A stretch of DNA of 10,256 bases, taken from contig JABMQM010000380.1 of assembly GCA_013203195.1 (NCBI GenBank), positions 1-10,256 of the forward strand, in the 5' to 3' direction. The first letter of the stretch is position 1; each line of letters begins with the position of its first letter. This DNA comes from Desulfobacteraceae bacterium (GTDB lineage Bacteria; Desulfobacterota; Desulfobacteria; Desulfobacterales; UBA11574). The translations under genes and the position numbers were made by a program. A model generated the notes under the pieces. It made no database searches. It saw only the letters and a list, made by a program, of their open reading frames with translations, and was not told the origin of the DNA. Positions 1 through 6,115 of the stretch are shown here, in pieces.

Positions 1-87
1 GCAGATTACACAGATTGCAATGAATACGCGATGAAGGTTGCGGAATCTGTCGGGTTTAATTCCCCGCAGCTTGCTGCGTTAAGATAG
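1..87 (+). CDS. Possible 3' end of an unidentified gene, overlapping a REP-like hairpin
   Basis: The plus strand is open from the first base to a TAG at 85-87 and would encode a 28-residue C-terminal tail ending in SVGFNSPQLAALR. I do not recognise the protein. The same DNA contains a REP-like block (TTTAATTCCCCGCAGC, then a mirror arm) resembling one at 9320-9343, so the open frame may be chance reading through a repeat. No start is visible because the window begins inside it. Confidence 0.2.
   Translation, partial: ADYTDCNEYAMKVAESVGFNSPQLAALR
55..79. repeat. REP-like palindrome (CGCAGC-TT-GCTGCG)
   Basis: CGCAGC (65-70) and GCTGCG (73-78) form a perfect 6-bp inverted repeat, preceded by TTTAATTCCCC. 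That lead-in resembles TTTGAATTCCCCGC, the reverse complement of the right arm of the larger palindrome ending at 9343. The likeness suggests a shared dispersed intergenic repeat family. The assignment is by eye and family membership is an inference. Confidence 0.4.
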
Positions 88-206
88 AAAATATCATTTG
101 TTGTGTTTGTAACCACTTGCAAAGCGCCTGGTTTTTTGACAAACAAAAAATGTGACAATCCAAACTTGTACTTGCGATTTTCACAAAATTAAGGTGGTGA
201 GTGATC

Positions 207-314
207 ATGGTTCGACGAGATATCACGACGGAATTGCTGGAAGCTGCCGGGGAATACCCGGTGGTTAAGGTGTTCGGGCCGTTTTGGGGTCACAAATCTG
301 TTCTTAATTCTTGA
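207..314 (+). pseudogene. 5' remnant of a COG1373/DUF4143-type ATPase gene
   Basis: An ATG at 207 preceded by a purine-rich AAGGTGGTGAG starts a 35-codon frame, MVRRDITTELLEAAGEYPVV and onward to VFGPFW, closed by TGA at 312-314. The beginning matches the usual N-terminus of archaeal/bacterial AAA ATPases of the DUF4143 group: a basic start, a helix ending in the EYPVV strand, then the P-loop GPRQSGKT. Here the sequence leaves the family exactly after Gly-Pro: FWGHKS replaces the Walker A residues and the frame ends nine codons after the Phe. Only the first strand and the ribosome-binding site survive, so no ATPase activity is possible. Most likely a deletion joined the gene start to unrelated DNA. 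Confidence 0.55.
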
Positions 315-441
315 GGGTGATTAAAAGAGTCAGGAGCAGACTCCAATTAGGGATTTTCGCTACGCTAAGAATAGTCGCGACAGGCCAAAGCCGCTATGGT
401 GAAGGCGCGCTGTGGGATATCAAACAATCACGAAATAATGA
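315..441 (-). terminator. Weak terminator-like hairpin downstream of the cytochrome operon
   Basis: Read on the minus strand, just past the last cytochrome gene, GAGTC (343-339) and GACTC (331-327) are separated by 7 nt and followed by TTTT (326-323). The stem is only 5 bp, so this is a weak intrinsic terminator candidate for the minus-strand operon ending at 442. I see nothing else in the interval. Confidence 0.3.
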
Positions 442-1662
442 TTAAGGTCCACCGCCAAAATCGGGATAACCATCTTTGGGGACCTGATGGCACTTTTCGC
501 ACAGAATTCTCTGAGAGGCCCCAAATTCGGTTATCATATCCCTGCCGTAAAAACTGTATAATACGTCATTACCTGTAACCCCGGCGTCTGTTGCCGCAGG
601 ATGAGAATCGATAAGGAGCTCCGCTGCAAAATCCCAGCGGCCCACAAACTTAAACGCAGAAGCATGAGCCCGGTGGCAGGTAAGGCACATGAGGTTGGAG
701 GCACTGTCAGGCCCAAGGGTGCCGGCTGGATCAAGCAAATTTACATCGGACTCCCCTCTTTCAAAAGGGATCAGTGCAAAATAGGCGGTACCACGGCTTC
801 CGGACATATCCCCGGTTTTTACATATTGGTTATATGTATCAACATAATCTTCGAGGCCCTCATTGTTGCCGCTGGGGTGTTCAAAATTGGAACTGCTGTT
901 TTGATGCTCATTGGTAAGAATATCCGTATGGCAGTTTGCACACCATTCAGACATATTGGAGCCGTAATCCACGTGCGAAGTATCGGTTTCTCCGAATGGA
1001 CGGATAAAATTTTGCAGGGCAATGGGCGCGGCATTTGAAAATGAATTGCCAAGGGATGCATCGCCGCCGTTGTAACCGGTGCCTCCCAGCAAGCGATAAT
1101 TCCCCCGGGTGGTTCCGGCGGGTGCCGGTTCACCGTAAGATCCGGAACCGGATACCGGAGGGTTACTGTTGGCTGTCCCGCCGTTTGTGCTGCCATGGGG
1201 ATCATGGCAGCTGTTGCAGCCCAGGCTGGCTGCCGGATAACTTCCCCAGGGAGCGGTGCTGCGATAAGAGTCGGCCGTAAACCCGTAATCCCGTGCAATG
1301 ATGTTGTGGCCATGGGTGTTGCCGGGACTGGAGCCACCGGACCATGTAAACGTTTTTTTGAGCCAGTAAAAGTCTCCGCCCGGGGTCATGGCCGACCCAT
1401 CCGGACTGGAAACATGATAACTGTTAAAAGACCCTGGACCGGAATGGCAGTTCAGACAGACAGAACTGGGATCAGTGGCTACAATCAGTGCGGATGACAG
1501 GCCCCCGCCGGTCGCAACAACAGCGCCATCTTTTGAATTGTGCATTGTGTGGCAGGCTTGGCAGTCTGCTACGCCGCCATTGTGGAATGCATAGGCAGAC
1601 GGACTCAGGCAAAGCAGGCAAACAGCTAAAAAGAAGAAAAATTTTTCAATTTTATTTGGCAT
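442..1662 (-). CDS. omcS: OmcS-like hexaheme c-type cytochrome (copy 2), predicted extracellular nanowire subunit
   Basis: Predicted secreted hexaheme cytochrome of 406 residues, related to OmcS of Geobacter sulfurreducens, which polymerises into conductive heme filaments. A signal peptide (hydrophobic stretch about residues 8-24, cut at AYA|FH) gives a mature protein of about 381 residues, near the roughly 407 of mature OmcS. Six CXXCH motifs lie at about residues 34, 69, 149, 241, 326 and 388. Blocks shared with OmcS from memory: FHxGGVAxCxxCHTMHNS at the mature N-terminus, TPGGDF then KKT(F/Y)TW, GHNI, LxCxSCHDPHG, YR(I/L)LGGTGY, MSEWCANCHTDI, CHRAHAS and the C-terminal QRxLCxKCH. Mature His16 (residue 41), the intersubunit heme ligand in OmcS, is conserved. 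It is the last gene of the minus-strand operon and a tandem paralogue of the gene at 1854-3080. No clear Shine-Dalgarno precedes the ATG; that upstream DNA holds a MITE-like element. Family assignment is strong; filament formation is inferred. Confidence 0.9.
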   Translation of the reverse strand: MPNKIEKFFFFLAVCLLCLSPSAYAFHNGGVADCQACHTMHNSKDGAVVATGGGLSSALIVATDPSSVCLNCHSGPGSFNSYHVSSPDGSAMTPGGDFYWLKKTFTWSGGSSPGNTHGHNIIARDYGFTADSYRSTAPWGSYPAASLGCNSCHDPHGSTNGGTANSNPPVSGSGSYGEPAPAGTTRGNYRLLGGTGYNGGDASLGNSFSNAAPIALQNFIRPFGETDTSHVDYGSNMSEWCANCHTDILTNEHQNSSSNFEHPSGNNEGLEDYVDTYNQYVKTGDMSGSRGTAYFALIPFERGESDVNLLDPAGTLGPDSASNLMCLTCHRAHASAFKFVGRWDFAAELLIDSHPAATDAGVTGNDVLYSFYGRDMITEFGASQRILCEKCHQVPKDGYPDFGGGP

Positions 1663-1683
1663 AATGCAATCAACAGATCAAAG

Positions 1684-1851
1684 TTGATAGTTTCGTAAAA
1701 AGCAAAAATTTTCTTTTTACGAGAGTATTTTGTTTTTGGTGTTTAGTGTTTGGTTATTTAACAAGCTGGTATGTCAGCATATGTTTAAAACAAAACACTA
1801 AATACAAAACACCAAACACCTGATGAGTTCGACTTTTTACGAATTCATCAA
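1684..1851. mobile_element. MITE-like 168-bp element between the OmcS-like genes
   Basis: The intergenic DNA is bounded by imperfect terminal inverted repeats. The left end TTGATAGTTTCGTAAAAAG (1684-1702) matches the reverse complement of the right end, TTGATGAATTCGTAAAAAG (1851-1833), at 16 of 19 positions. Inside are a 9-bp hairpin CGTAAAAAG/CTTTTTACG (1694-1702, 1713-1721), a long AT-rich inverted repeat (about 1736-1762 against 1783-1809, built from GTGTTTAGTGTTT-type units) and TGATGAGTTCG/CGAATTCATCA (1821-1831, 1840-1850; 10 of 11 paired). No protein is encoded and no target duplication is obvious. It ends 2 bp from the stop of the upstream cytochrome, so the transcript between the two cistrons would be strongly folded. 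Confidence 0.5.
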
Positions 1852-1853
1852 GG

Positions 1854-3080
1854 TTAATCCAAAAGATGACATTTGTTGCAAAGCCGTCTTTGGTATAAAC
1901 CGAATTCGGCAACCATATCTCTGCCGTAATAGCTGTTGCGCATATCATTTCCGGTGGCACCTCCGTCACCTGGGCGGGGGTGTGAGTCGGCAACGAAAGT
2001 GGTTCCAAAATCCCACCTGCCGATATCTTTGAATGACGAGGCGTGTGCTCTGTGGCAGGTCAGACACATCAAATTTGCTCCCTGGGCCGGACCTGACGTG
2101 CTCGAGGGATCGAGCGACCATTTGTCGGCTGTGCCGGATTCAAAGGGCAGCAGTGCCAGGTAGGCGGTAGCTTGGGTTCCGGTGATATCACCGGTCTTTA
2201 CGTAGGAATTGTAATTGGAGATAAACGTGCTGCTCAGGGTTGCATCGTTGCCGACAGGGTGCTTACCGTTGCCTGTCAAAAAATCAGAGTGGCAGTTGTT
2301 GCACCACTCGGACATGCCTGAGCCATATGCGGTATGATTGGAGTTGGTCTCAACCCAATTTTGCGCATCAGCCACGGCAACCGGAGCGGGATGGTTGAAG
2401 GTGACACCACCGGCTTGCGCACCACCGTTATAACCGATTCCCCCCAGCAGCCTGTAATTGCCCACAGTGATTTTTATGCCGAGGTCTTCGCCATAAGAAT
2501 CGGAGACCGGAATTTCACCGGTGTAGCCGTCTTTTACCGTCCTGCTATGAGGATCGTGACAGCTGGTACAGCCCAGGGCTGAAGGAGAATAAATGCCACC
2601 CGGGGCTGAGTTCAGCATACTTTCTTGATGCAAGCCATATTCGGCGGCAACAACATTGTGGCCGTGATTGTCACCTGAACTTTGGTAGAACTTGTCATTT
2701 GCAGACCAGGTGAAGGTCTTTTTTAGCCAGTAGAAGTCTCCACCGGCACTGTACGTTGATCCATCATTGCTTAACACGTTGTAAAACTTACCACTCTGCG
2801 CGTGGCATCGCAGGCAAGTGGAACTCGCATCTAAACCTTTGAGATCCATGGGAATAGTACTGTCATTTCTATCCTGAATCTGGCCACTAGGAGACTTATG
2901 TATAACGTGGCAGCCTTCACAAAAATTCACGCCACCCTCATGAAAGGCGCCAACAATTCCGGGCAGCGAGAAAGTCATCAAAGTTGCCAGTACAAAAAGC
3001 GATATTGGCATTCGCATGATTTTTGGTGCCCTTTTGATTTTATCTAAAACCGGTAAGAAAAATTTTAAAAATGCCTTCAT
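1854..3080 (-). CDS. omcS: OmcS-like hexaheme c-type cytochrome (copy 1), predicted extracellular nanowire subunit
   Basis: A 408-residue hexaheme cytochrome and tandem paralogue of the downstream gene. CXXCH motifs start at residues 54, 89, 171, 260, 339 and 401. The annotated ATG follows TCTGGAAAAG and lies 11 bp after the NHL gene stop. It gives an unusually long 45-residue leader, in which the signal-peptide core is residues 26-44 (cut near VGA|FH); Met22 or Met24 could be the true start. Mature length is about 363 residues. OmcS-type blocks are conserved: FHEGGVNFCEGCH, GGDFYWLKKTFTW, GHNVVA, LGCTSCHDPH, YRLLGGIGYNGG, GMSEWCNNCH, SYVKTGDITGTQATAYLAL, CLTCHRAHAS and a C-terminal QRRLCNKCH. 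Mature His16 (residue 61, in CHVIH) is kept. All OmcS hemes are bis-histidine and low-potential, used for long-range conduction. The two copies share long stretches but differ throughout, so the duplication is not recent. In Geobacter omcS likewise sits beside a paralogue, omcT. Confidence 0.9.
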   Translation of the reverse strand: MKAFLKFFLPVLDKIKRAPKIMRMPISLFVLATLMTFSLPGIVGAFHEGGVNFCEGCHVIHKSPSGQIQDRNDSTIPMDLKGLDASSTCLRCHAQSGKFYNVLSNDGSTYSAGGDFYWLKKTFTWSANDKFYQSSGDNHGHNVVAAEYGLHQESMLNSAPGGIYSPSALGCTSCHDPHSRTVKDGYTGEIPVSDSYGEDLGIKITVGNYRLLGGIGYNGGAQAGGVTFNHPAPVAVADAQNWVETNSNHTAYGSGMSEWCNNCHSDFLTGNGKHPVGNDATLSSTFISNYNSYVKTGDITGTQATAYLALLPFESGTADKWSLDPSSTSGPAQGANLMCLTCHRAHASSFKDIGRWDFGTTFVADSHPRPGDGGATGNDMRNSYYGRDMVAEFGLYQRRLCNKCHLLD

Positions 3081-3091
3081 CTTTTCCAGAC

Positions 3092-4012
3092 TTATTCTAA
3101 CGCCGTAAATATCTGAACTCGGCTGTTACTGGTATCGGCGATAAAGACTTCTCCCTTGCTGTTGATGCACATGTTGGATGGATGGTTCAGGAGTCCATCT
3201 TTCCATCCCTGGCCCGACAGCCGTCCAAGGAAAGAGCCGTCTTGCCCCAAGATTATTATCCTGCTGCCATTGCGATCTACCAAATAAATACGTCCCCGCT
3301 TGTCTGTGGTGATGCTGGTGGGCAAGCGCATATACTGCTTTAATTTTCCGGTTAAAGCAGAAAATTTCATGGAGTCTTTTGCAGCGGTGAATACCACGGC
3401 ATTAGTGCTGTCAATTAAAAAGACATTCCCTTTAAAATCGACCGCCAGATCTGATAAAAAGCCGAAATCTTTCGGGAACTCGATATGTCTTTGGTACTCG
3501 CCTGAAGGGTTCAGCACAAGTACACGTCGGGACAATATATCCAAGATGTATATATTGTTGTTCACATCTATAATAAAACTGCGGGGAGCGTAGGATGCCG
3601 GGGCAGGCAATCCGGTGGGGTCAAGATAGTTTATGAACTTTCCTTCAGGAGTCAGGCGGACAATGCGCCGCTGCTTGCCGTCAAGGGCATATATCTGGCC
3701 TTTAGAGTTCATTTGAGTACTTATAGGATACGATAATTGGGGCACTTTAATTTCGACTGTTCCCGTTTTTAGGTCGTTGTTCTGAAAAGTGTATCGCAGA
3801 AGTCGTCCGTTGCCGGTGTCGGCCACAATAAGAAACGATGCTTCATTGCAGGCAACCCCTTCAGGCTGCTTGAGGCTTAAGCCTTTGTCATCCGCATATA
3901 TGGACATAACATGTCTGAACTTAACCGATGCGCCACCATATGACATCATTGGAACCAGCACCGCCGTCATCACAGCAGTCAAAAAAGCACAGATTTTAAT
4001 TAAGTCTTTCAT
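3092..4012 (-). CDS. Secreted NHL-repeat beta-propeller protein of the cytochrome operon
   Basis: A 306-residue protein beginning MKDLIKICAF, with a hydrophobic signal segment (about residues 4-24) and cleavage probably near SYGGA. The rest is a series of NHL repeats: blades centred on IVADTGNGRLLRY (about 62-72), IYALDGKQRRIVRL, IYILDILSRRVLVL, VFLIDSTNAVVF, IYLVDRNGSRIIIL and VFIADTSNSRVQIF at the C-terminus. Six such units fit a six-bladed propeller. There are no heme motifs or catalytic residues I can name. A longer frame opens at 4054, but that start lies inside the preceding cistron. The start at 4012 follows AGGAGATAA at the end of the upstream gene; an in-frame TTG one codon earlier (4015) is spaced slightly better. 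The gene begins 8 bp after the 11-heme cytochrome and ends 11 bp before the first OmcS-like gene, so it is co-transcribed. A role as assembly or secretion scaffold for the cytochromes is inferred from position. Confidence 0.85.
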   Translation of the reverse strand: MKDLIKICAFLTAVMTAVLVPMMSYGGASVKFRHVMSIYADDKGLSLKQPEGVACNEASFLIVADTGNGRLLRYTFQNNDLKTGTVEIKVPQLSYPISTQMNSKGQIYALDGKQRRIVRLTPEGKFINYLDPTGLPAPASYAPRSFIIDVNNNIYILDILSRRVLVLNPSGEYQRHIEFPKDFGFLSDLAVDFKGNVFLIDSTNAVVFTAAKDSMKFSALTGKLKQYMRLPTSITTDKRGRIYLVDRNGSRIIILGQDGSFLGRLSGQGWKDGLLNHPSNMCINSKGEVFIADTSNSRVQIFTALE

Positions 4013-4020
4013 CAAACGTA

Positions 4021-4899
4021 TTATCTCCTGCGATCCAAGTGGCACTGGATGCACATTTCATAGGTGGATGCAAAATGCATCATCCCGGGATTATTGCCTG
4101 TCCCGCAACTCTTATGGCAACTCAGACAATCCACGGTCAGGTTCTTGTTTCTCTTGTCGATAGCCTTTTCTCCTATGGGGTGAGTTGAATGGGTTTGCCA
4201 CTTGTGACACTCGCCGCAAAGTTCCAAACTAGATGGCTTGGACATGAGCAGGATATTATCGGAGGCATGGGGGGAATGACAGATTACGCAATTGCCCGAC
4301 TTAACCGGTTCACACAACTTATCGTTTTTGGGATTATCAATGGATAGTTTTTGCAATTCGATCGTGTCGGAATGGCACGTTCCGCAAACATTGGCGACGG
4401 GTCCTTTTAAAAGCTTTTTCTGCTTGGTCGCATGGGGGCCGTGACAATTCAGACACCCGACATTATCCACCAGGGGCCAGTGCACCCGGTTTTTGGAAAA
4501 TGTTTTGTCCATCATGTCTTTGTGACACTGCCGGCACAACTCATTGCCCTGCTTCTTTACCTTGAGCGGGGTTTTCGATTGGGGCCCGGCGTGGCACTCG
4601 GCACACTTTTTTTCGCTGACAGGTTTATGGGCGGCAGCATAGAGAATTCCCTTCATGTCGGAGCCGTGCGGGTTGTGGCAGGAGATGCAGTTGGAATCCG
4701 CTACGGCATAGTTCATGTGCTTCTTTTTAAAAAAAGGTTTGTCGGTATTATGGCACTCCAGGCAGAGCGCTGGTGCATCCTTTTTAAGCAAAAACCCCAG
4801 CCGGTTGGAGAAGTGGGGATCGTGGCAGTTGAGGCACCCCTTGCCTTTTGCCAAAGATTTGTGCATAAACGTATAAGATTTGTCCATTTCTGGACGCAC
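4021..4899 (-). CDS. 11-heme doubled-CXXCH cytochrome, N-terminally truncated
   Basis: A 292-residue c-type cytochrome with eleven CXXCH motifs (CLNCH, CLECH, CISCH, CAECH, CRQCH, CLNCH, CGTCH, CVICH, CGECH, CLSCH, CIQCH), many followed by DPH, NPH, GPH or SPH. This is the doubled-CXXCH pattern of periplasmic and outer-membrane electron carriers. It has no signal peptide, which heme attachment in the periplasm requires: the frame opens with GTG at 4899 (or ATG at 4887) about 20 residues before the first heme, and an in-frame TAA (4900-4902) lies directly before the GTG. The odd heme count and missing leader indicate a lost 5' part. The IS91-type remnant upstream is the likely cause. As it stands the protein is probably not exported or matured, so the gene may be a pseudogene. 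Its stop overlaps the ribosome-binding region of the NHL gene, so it is the first surviving gene of the operon. Confidence 0.8.
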   Translation of the reverse strand: MRPEMDKSYTFMHKSLAKGKGCLNCHDPHFSNRLGFLLKKDAPALCLECHNTDKPFFKKKHMNYAVADSNCISCHNPHGSDMKGILYAAAHKPVSEKKCAECHAGPQSKTPLKVKKQGNELCRQCHKDMMDKTFSKNRVHWPLVDNVGCLNCHGPHATKQKKLLKGPVANVCGTCHSDTIELQKLSIDNPKNDKLCEPVKSGNCVICHSPHASDNILLMSKPSSLELCGECHKWQTHSTHPIGEKAIDKRNKNLTVDCLSCHKSCGTGNNPGMMHFASTYEMCIQCHLDRRR

Positions 4900-4970
4900 T
4901 TATCCTGTCACTTTTAGCAAAGCCAAAAATAGTGCAGGTCCATCCAAGACAGCAAAAGTTGGATGAGCAC

Positions 4971-5420
4971 CTTGTTCAAGAGACTAAATTTTCATGGTTC
5001 AACCATTAATTCGGCGGTCGAATAATCTCATTTGCGCATACGCCTGTGTACTTTGGTACTTCTGCTACAATCTGCATCTTTCCTTTCTTGCAGCAGGGGC
5101 ATAGCGTAATATCGATACCGGTAAGTTTTAACATCATTTCTTCAACAGATTTTTCGACAATCTTTTCGGTTTCCGGCAGACCGTGCAATTGACGAATTTG
5201 CGCCAAGTTTTCTGTTCGGTTGCGATTTGCCAGAAAGCCAAAATGCCGGATTCTGACAAATCCTTTTGGCAGCGCATGAAGCAAAAAACGCCGGACAAAT
5301 TCAACCGCTTTGATAGTTGTTTCCTCCATCTGGTTGGTTTTACGATTCTTGTATTTAAAGGTTACCATTCCATCTTTAAGCGATACGATGCGATGATTGG
5401 ATATAGCTACCCCTACCTAA
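4971..5420 (-). mobile_element. Remnant of an IS91-family (rolling-circle type) insertion sequence
   Basis: This stretch contains the transposase 3' part plus the short downstream segment where IS91-family elements carry their replication-origin end. Directly at the transposase stop is a 13-bp dyad, ATGGTT-C-AACCAT (4994-5006). CTTGTTCAAG (4971-4980) contains both tetranucleotides, CTTG/CAAG and GTTC/GAAC, known as IS91-family insertion contexts. The boundary is therefore placed tentatively at 4971. No second end is visible to the right, as expected for a decayed or one-ended element. Confidence 0.4.
5006..5420 (-). pseudogene. IS91-family transposase, 3' fragment
   Basis: The open frame runs from 5416 down to a stop at 5006. 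It reads VAISNHRIVSLKDG, then VTFKYK, EFVRRFLLHALPKGFVRIRHFGFLANRNR and a cysteine pair, CPCCKKGKM. This is the hallmark C-terminal part of IS91/IS801/IS1294-type Y2 transposases. The family sequence YLGRYTHRVAISN appears damaged just upstream: LGR (5420-5412) is in another frame, the YTHR codons are missing and a TAG (5419-5417) interrupts. The N-terminal zinc-finger and catalytic tyrosine region is absent. An ATG-initiated 120-residue frame (5368-5006) remains but cannot be a working transposase. It lies directly upstream of the truncated 11-heme gene, in the same direction. Confidence 0.85.
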
Positions 5421-5433
5421 CCCACACTGTTTG

Positions 5434-5456
5434 TGGCCCGCCCTAAAAACGGGCCT
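5434..5456. repeat. GC-rich hairpin upstream of the IS91 remnant
   Basis: GGCCCG and CGGGCC flank a 9-nt CCCTAAAAA loop here. An adjacent CCACA-CTGTT-TGTGG dyad lies immediately to its left (about 5421-5437). No T-run follows, so a terminator function is not supported. It may mark the edge of the decayed insertion sequence. Confidence 0.3.
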
Positions 5457-5520
5457 TCCATCAAATTGGTTTATTCATTTCAATTTCAATCTGCTGTCTC
5501 ATGACAGTCATCAGTACGCA

Positions 5521-5787
5521 TTACCCCGTACCTCCCTTCCTGGCCATATCTTCAGCGGCCTTCTTTGCTGCGGTTTTTAATGTAAATCCCTGATCCTGAT
5601 ATTTTTTTATTCGCGCTATCAGGTTAATCTGAGTCTGGTTATACCTGCGGTAGGCTCTCTCTCCACAGATCAGTCGATCAGGCTGGGGGATGTGTTTTCC
5701 TTCCCAAGCTCTTAATTGTCGCTGGCTGACACCAGTGATTCTGCTGGCACCGCCGATACTATAAGTTTTTTCAAATCTTTTAGTCAT
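5521..5787 (-). CDS. Small MerR-type HTH regulator
   Basis: An 88-residue protein, start chosen from a strong GGAGG seven bases before the ATG. Residues about 8-78 form a MerR-like winged helix: YSIGGASRITGVSQRQLRAW is helix-turn-helix 1-2, ending in the characteristic R-x-W-E/YE turn (WEGKHIPQP), followed by the wing with YRRYNQTQINLIARIKKYQDQGFTL. Usual MerR proteins continue with a long dimerisation helix and an effector domain; here only a short basic tail (AAKKAAEDMARKGGTG) follows, so no ligand-binding site is evident. It would bind DNA, possibly its own leader, which has a GGGGCT/AGCCCC dyad. Its target is unknown, and it need not belong with the cytochrome genes. Confidence 0.8.
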   Translation of the reverse strand: MTKRFEKTYSIGGASRITGVSQRQLRAWEGKHIPQPDRLICGERAYRRYNQTQINLIARIKKYQDQGFTLKTAAKKAAEDMARKGGTG

Positions 5788-5815
5788 AACAATTCCTCCG
5801 TTAAATTTATTTTCT

Positions 5816-5837
5816 GGGGCTAAAAAAAATAAGCCCC
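5816..5837. promoter_or_regulatory. GGGGCT/AGCCCC dyad in the leader of the MerR-type gene
   Basis: GGGGCT (5816-5821) and AGCCCC (5832-5837) form a perfect 6-bp inverted repeat around an A-rich 10-nt spacer, about 30 bp upstream of the MerR-type start. MerR regulators bind dyads in their promoters, so autoregulation is a reasonable guess. An RNA hairpin in the leader is equally possible. Confidence 0.35.
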
Positions 5838-6074
5838 TCTATCTTAAAGAATCGTTACATTATTCCGGCGACTGAAAGATGCTTTTTGAAAAAGTTATAT
5901 GTCTCTACTAAATAGCAGGTCAGTTAAATAGGCCAAAACACAGCAATTTATGCAAAATGTGCCTGCGAAAGCATAAAATTTCGGCTAAAATTGGTGAAAA
6001 TGAGGCAAATTTTATGGTTTGAGGATGCTTTTAGGATGTTTTTGAGTCAAGGTGGGGGTGGAGAAAAGAGTTGG

Positions 6075-6097
6075 AATGCCAAAAAATGGCATTTTTA
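6075..6097 (+). terminator. Terminator-like hairpin in gene-free DNA
   Basis: AATGCCA (6075-6081) and TGGCATT (6087-6093) pair perfectly over a 5-nt A loop, and five T residues run from 6092 to 6096. The shape suits an intrinsic terminator on the plus strand, but no plus-strand gene precedes it. It could terminate an unrecognised transcript or be a repeat remnant. Confidence 0.4.
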
Positions 6098-6115
6098 TGA
6101 AAAATTTTTCGGAAA

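Noticed and set aside
136..164. TTGACA at 136-141 as a promoter for the ATPase remnant
   Set aside because: No acceptable -10 box lies 16-18 bp downstream; the T-rich/A-rich context makes a chance match likely.
601..1038. 145-codon plus-strand open frame
   Set aside because: It lies antisense to the well-supported cytochrome gene, with no recognisable domain and no ribosome-binding site.
819..1337. 172-codon minus-strand open frame inside the OmcS-like gene
   Set aside because: It overlaps the hexaheme cytochrome in another frame, has low-complexity Pro/Ala/Thr composition and no family signature, and looks like a shadow of the GC-rich real gene.
1736..1820. Possible CRISPR or tandem repeat from the recurrent GTGTTTAGTGTTT units
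   Set aside because: The units are inverted arms of one hairpin, not regularly spaced direct repeats with unique spacers, and no cas gene is present.
4432..4917. 161-codon plus-strand open frame opposite the 11-heme cytochrome
   Set aside because: It is antisense to a gene with eleven CXXCH motifs; its sequence is the complement of the repeated heme codons.
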